A DNA stretch of 18,103 nucleotides, taken from NCBI GenBank assembly GCA_964544155.1, contig CAZJAH010000051.1:1-18103 (forward strand), in the 5' to 3' direction. The first letter of the stretch is position 1. Each line of letters starts with the position of its first letter. A program made the translations under genes and the position numbers. The stretch comes from CAZJAH01 sp964544155 (GTDB taxonomy: Bacteria; Bacteroidota; Ignavibacteria; Kapaibacteriales; UBA2268). Positions 15,501 through 18,103 of this stretch are shown in pieces. The notes under the pieces were generated by a model. That model searched no databases. It had not been told where the DNA came from and saw only the letters and a list, made by a program, of their open reading frames with translations.

Positions 15501-16819
15501 CGGACCTGCTCAGGGAAACGGTTTCGAACCCGAAAAATAAAAAATATATTGAGGCCATTAATTCAGCCGGAAAAAATCTGCTGAACCTTATTGATGATAT
15601 TCTGGATCTGTCAAAAATCGAAGCCGGTAAGCTGGTACTTAATCCTGAACCGGTGGATATTAAAAATATACTCAATGAAATTAAAGAGATATTTACCCTT
15701 AAAGTGAATCAAAAAGGGATTGATTTCAGGATCATTACTGATGATAACATACCCCCTACACTTTACCTGGATGAAACCAGAGTAAGGCAGATACTTCTGA
15801 ATCTGGCCGGAAATGCCGTTAAGTTTACCTCTGAAGGATTTGTTACCGTTACGGTTCACGCCGATAATAAAACCGAAGCAGAAACCGACCTGATATTTGA
15901 AGTTTCCGATACCGGTATCGGCATACAGGATGAACAGCTTGAAATTATCTTCGAGGCATTTAAACAGCAGGATAGCCAGGACAGCAGAAAATACGGTGGC
16001 ACGGGGCTTGGCCTAACTATCACCAAAAGGCTGATTGAAATGATGAACGGCAGTATCTCAGTAGAAAGTACTCCTGGAGTAGGTTCAGCCTTCATGTTTA
16101 AAATTCCGGACGTTAAAATCCTTGAAAGCCTAAGAGGCAATCAGCTTACGGCTGCAGTCGGGGAAAAATTCCTCTTTCAGAAAATTCTTATTGTCGATGA
16201 TGTAGAGCTTAACAGACAGCTCGTTAAAAGCTATCTTGAAGATCATAATCTTGATCTTCGCGAAGCCGCTGGCGGCGTTCAGGCAATAGAAAAACTTAGA
16301 TCAGAAAGATTCGACTTAGTTATACTTGATCTTAAAATGCCAGAAGTAAGCGGCTATGACGTACTGGCTTTCATGAAAGCCAACCCGGGAACGGCTGAAT
16401 TGCCCGTTATTGCCATGACGGCCTCAGTACTGCCTTCGGAAAGAGAAAAAGCCGGTATTTTCAGCGCTTTTTTATCAAAGCCGCTTAAAAAGCAAGATCT
16501 CATTAATGAATTGAAAAAATTCTTAAAAACAAATAAATACATTAAGAAAACAGGCCGGGAAAGACTCAAAAAAAAGGGCGGTTTTTGCCTGCGCGAATCA
16601 ATAAGCAGTAAACATATTCAAAGAATTAATGAACTTAAAGACGGCTATATATTAAGCGAAATTGAAGAATTCGCCGAAGAAATAAGAATAACAGGCTATG
16701 AGAACGGCGTTAATGAGCTTACCGAACTTGGAAGCGCCCTTAAAAACGCAGCAGGCAGCTTCGATATCGATTCGATCTCTCAAATCTTCGATTATTTGGA
16801 AAAAAACATAACAAAATAA
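12560..16819 (+). CDS. soluble hybrid sensor histidine kinase: multiple PAS, GAF, HisKA, HATPase, receiver
   Basis: 1419 residues with no membrane segment, so it senses inside the cell. In order: about six PAS domains (roughly 12-118, 126-260, 270-390, 396-508, 516-636 and 643-763, the last with the VHPDD and WIWARGFPV pattern of PAS_3), a GAF domain (775-938), a short coil, and HisKA (958-1025) with the phospho-accepting His968 in NMSHEIRTPMNS. The ATPase domain (1068-1183) shows N1085, DTGIGI at 1117 and GGTGLGL at 1146-1152. A receiver domain (1207-1322) has acidic pair Asp1213/Asp1214, phosphorylation site Asp1257, Thr1297 and Lys1307. The last ~75 residues (1345-1419) are helical and lack an obvious HPt histidine. 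The stimulus is unknown. No ribosome binding site is visible at the ATG. It is followed after 10 bases by a second kinase gene, so a shared phosphorelay is likely (inference). Confidence 0.93.
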   Translation: MNDYLSPHEYRGMAGLLRILLGNLPVFVFTCDKFGNLITMEGSLLKQLNMDNIKPGETNIYHDFQAFSREFDKAIKQNKSYFTHRSNVNGKTFILENHITRDIASGNIDGFVIDVTEREGISKNYESTLSSLKAVMEASEKLAIYTTDLNGRAEFLNPGAYKMLSYSVDDLKNKVSLAKWHDPSEVDDMIRKIFDSTGEIISKEEAILLEAKKNTSSEAEWNFIRKDGSKLPVREIISCRYDNNGELAGYLAIVTDLTEKKENSVIIEKQQKKLASVINSVRDIIITIDQYGIIDSANSAVRSILGYDPDEITGRNINILMAGKFQEGRDSFINNYIQTGQNNEIATVKELEAKHKNGSIIPVELTISEFKVDGRTMFTGIIRDISEKIEKERTLKINKFAMDNSSDGIFRIEKDSSISYVNKSAEIITGWESTELLGKSITDIDKKISKNEWPLFWEKLKNDAAMIIETKAEKKDSTLMPVEVSANYFNFGNEEFAIASLRNLERRKDFEIELREREEKYSSIFEMSPEAIVLFDEKGFIKDMNSRIYDFLGFPPEKYINRHISKVDFFTKATLKGVVDNFKRRIAGEVLTPYEAEFLDVKGNIRIGLIRASLMRDSDGRINSVIVMISDITERNKSVTALKESEEKFRLLAENLELVIWMRTKDKIIYVNPAYEKIWGSLRQELYNDPDSFSYKVHPDDIHILQDYFEGDNDSSLLYDYEFRIIRDEGAIRWIWARGFPVKDEDDTIREIGIAEDITDRKNIEQKIKKLNEHYEIINNISNSLINSDTDEIESKLEKCLISIGKHFRVDRAYIFEFEQNLAIMNNSYEWCAEGIKPQIENLRGIPSDYLPWWMDKLKASENIKVDDVELMPEEAAGEKDILQQQGIQSVLVVPMILKGALIGFLGFDSVKQKRSWQKDTVRTTRMMSEIIAGTIHRKRYERDLVAAIEIAEKATQAKSMFLANMSHEIRTPMNSIIGFTDLLRETVSNPKNKKYIEAINSAGKNLLNLIDDILDLSKIEAGKLVLNPEPVDIKNILNEIKEIFTLKVNQKGIDFRIITDDNIPPTLYLDETRVRQILLNLAGNAVKFTSEGFVTVTVHADNKTEAETDLIFEVSDTGIGIQDEQLEIIFEAFKQQDSQDSRKYGGTGLGLTITKRLIEMMNGSISVESTPGVGSAFMFKIPDVKILESLRGNQLTAAVGEKFLFQKILIVDDVELNRQLVKSYLEDHNLDLREAAGGVQAIEKLRSERFDLVILDLKMPEVSGYDVLAFMKANPGTAELPVIAMTASVLPSEREKAGIFSAFLSKPLKKQDLINELKKFLKTNKYIKKTGRERLKKKGGFCLRESISSKHIQRINELKDGYILSEIEEFAEEIRITGYENGVNELTELGSALKNAAGSFDIDSISQIFDYLEKNITK

Positions 16820-16829
16820 AAGGAATTAT

Positions 16830-17960
16830 ATGAAAAATGAATTTTCATCGGAAAATCTTATTAAGAATTCTCTTGTTTTAATTGTTGACGATAATCCCGC
16901 TAACATTCAGGTGGTGGGAGAAAACCTTAAAGAACTCGGCTGTGATATATCCATGGCAGTATCCGGTGAAGCAGCACTAAAATTGGTTAAGAAAAAAACG
17001 CCCGATCTTATCCTGCTCGATATTATGATGCCGGAAATGGACGGATTCACTGTTGCACAAAGGCTGCAGCGGAATGAGTCTACAAAAGATATACCAATAA
17101 TTTTCCTTACGGCCAAAACCGGCCACGAAGATATTATGAAAGGATTCTCTGCCGGCGCCATTGACTACGTTACCAAGCCTTTTTTTTCTGCAGAGCTTGT
17201 GGCAAGAGTAAAAACGCATCTTAAATTGAAAAAATACCGCGATCAACTGCTTATGCAGAATGATAAGCTTTTAAGGCTGAACCAGGAAAAAGATGAATTT
17301 CTAGGGATTGCCGCACATGACCTAAAAAATCCGCTTTTTGCCATTTCCCTTATGGCGCAGCAGCTCGAATCTGACCGCGATATGACTATTAGCGACATAG
17401 AAGAATACGGCAGAGAAATTAACAAAACGGCGACCAGGATGCTGAATATCATTAAAGACCTGCTGAATATCAACGCTATCGAACAAAATAAGATCTCCGC
17501 TGAGAAAAAATGCATTGACCTCAATGAAGTGATGCTCGATGTAGCCGGCAGTTATATCGATATTGCTGAAAGGAAGGATATTGAATTTGATTTTGACTTG
17601 AAGAACGAATCTCAGTGCCTGACCGATGCCGCGGCATTCAAGAGCATTTTTGATAACCTGATTTCCAACGCCGTGAAATACTCCCCTCGTAAAAGGGAGA
17701 TATTCATAAAATCTTTCGAAAATGAAAACCACGCTTATTACTCGGTAAAAGACCAGGGACCCGGATTTACCGAAGAAGACCAGAATAAGCTCTATGATAA
17801 ATTCGCGAAACTGAGCGCCCGCCCCACAGGCGATGAGCTTAGTACAGGCCTGGGCTTATCGATAGTCAAAAATTATGTTGAAAGGATTGGCGCGGAAATA
17901 GAACTTGTCACCTCACCGGGTAATGGCGCGGAATTTATAATAAAGGTAGAAAAGTGCTGA
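16830..17960 (+). CDS. receiver-first histidine kinase (REC-HisKA-HATPase)
   Basis: 376-residue soluble protein. The receiver domain (about 14-132) has Asp20/Asp21, phosphorylation site Asp64 in LLDIMMPEMDG, Thr94 and the TKP lysine Lys116. A coiled linker (133-155) leads to a HisKA domain with His163 in AAHDLKNPL. The ATPase domain (about 262-376) shows Asn280, DQGPGF at 308-313 and STGLGLSI at 338-345. The order (receiver before kinase) suggests its kinase activity is set by phosphorylation of its own receiver, possibly by the hybrid kinase just upstream. AGGA lies about 6 nt before the ATG, and the gap to the upstream gene is 10 bases, so the two are co-transcribed. No DNA-binding or other output domain is present. 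Confidence 0.93.
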   Translation: MKNEFSSENLIKNSLVLIVDDNPANIQVVGENLKELGCDISMAVSGEAALKLVKKKTPDLILLDIMMPEMDGFTVAQRLQRNESTKDIPIIFLTAKTGHEDIMKGFSAGAIDYVTKPFFSAELVARVKTHLKLKKYRDQLLMQNDKLLRLNQEKDEFLGIAAHDLKNPLFAISLMAQQLESDRDMTISDIEEYGREINKTATRMLNIIKDLLNINAIEQNKISAEKKCIDLNEVMLDVAGSYIDIAERKDIEFDFDLKNESQCLTDAAAFKSIFDNLISNAVKYSPRKREIFIKSFENENHAYYSVKDQGPGFTEEDQNKLYDKFAKLSARPTGDELSTGLGLSIVKNYVERIGAEIELVTSPGNGAEFIIKVEKC

Positions 17961-18014
17961 TTTATTAATGGAATAATAAATAACAGCATACATATGAAGA
18001 ATTGTTTAGATAAA

Positions 18015-18040
18015 GGGGCTGTCTCGTAAGGTACAGCCCC
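18015..18040 (-). terminator. terminator-like hairpin between convergent genes
   Basis: Perfect 8-bp GC-rich arms (18015-18022 and 18033-18040) with a 10-nt loop. On the minus strand it is followed by TTTATCT, a weak T tract; on the plus strand there is none. It most likely ends the minus-strand gene entering from the right edge and may also slow read-through from the kinase operon. Confidence 0.6.
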
Positions 18041-18055
18041 CAATGATTAGTTTCA

Positions 18056-18103
18056 TTACCTTTGAATTATCAGTTTGCGGGCGAAGCGGCCGTCGGCCTT
18101 AAG
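18056..18103 (-). CDS. 3' end of a gene with a T9SS-like C-terminal sorting tail (partial)
   Basis: Only the last 15 codons plus TAA are inside the window: the frame reads LKADGRFARKLIIQR and stops. A basic Lys/Arg, then hydrophobic L-I-I and a final Gln-Arg after a G-x-F turn is the usual ending of type A type IX secretion sorting domains in the FCB group (typically G-x-x-x-x-K-L-(I/V)-(I/V)-x-R). The gene runs off the right edge, is convergent with the kinase operon and has a terminator hairpin 15 bases after its stop. The piece is short, so the call is suggestive only. Confidence 0.5.
   Translation of the reverse strand, partial: LKADGRFARKLIIQR

Noticed and set aside
18001..18045. GGGGCTGTCTCGTAAGG resembles the end of some insertion sequences.
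   Set aside because: No transposase, target duplication or matching second end is visible; the hairpin placed 15 bases after a stop codon is better explained as a terminator.

Overview
The window reads as chromosomal DNA of a free-living, probably anaerobic or fermentative bacterium. Placement in or near the FCB group (Bacteroidota, Ignavibacteria, Cloacimonadota and relatives) is suggested, not proven. The reasons are a T9SS-like C-terminal sorting tail at the right edge, a stand-alone membrane PASTA protein, a sodium-pumping decarboxylase and a Na+-type membrane pyrophosphatase. The DNA is moderately AT-rich, with good GGAG-type ribosome binding sites before many genes. No rRNA, tRNA, CRISPR array, phage gene, transposase or complete insertion sequence was seen.

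Left part (1-4511). On the minus strand lie serC (phosphoserine aminotransferase) and nrnA (DHH/DHHA1 oligoribonuclease / pAp phosphatase), each followed by an intrinsic terminator. A short divergent promoter region with a perfect 9+9 inverted repeat separates nrnA from a plus-strand gene for an inner-membrane protein with three PASTA domains. After that comes a secreted, very charged, probably coiled-coil protein of unknown function, closed by a strong terminator.

Centre (4512-9681). A plus-strand operon runs from a TauE/SafE-type membrane transporter to a divergent biotin-protein ligase, then OadG-, OadA- and OadB-like subunits of a sodium-translocating, biotin-dependent 2-oxoacid decarboxylase, and ends at a strong terminator. 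The biotin ligase next to the biotin acceptor (OadA Lys587) suggests a dedicated ligase-substrate pair. No biotin carboxylase (AccC-like) gene is present, which favours decarboxylation coupled to Na+ export over ATP-dependent carboxylation.

Convergent to this operon is hppA (minus strand), a membrane pyrophosphatase with the residue pattern of K+-dependent Na+-pumping enzymes (Ala490/Gly493, Glu246). The decarboxylase and the pyrophosphatase together suggest an energy metabolism that uses a sodium gradient.

Right part (12142-18103). After a 418-base divergent intergenic region with a 15-bp palindrome and a perfect 10-bp tandem duplication come two tightly spaced plus-strand signalling genes. 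The first is a 1419-residue soluble hybrid histidine kinase (about six PAS, GAF, HisKA, HATPase, receiver, uncharacterised tail). The second is a receiver-first histidine kinase. No output regulator is encoded next to them. The window closes with a terminator hairpin and the last 15 codons of a minus-strand gene whose product ends like a T9SS cargo protein.
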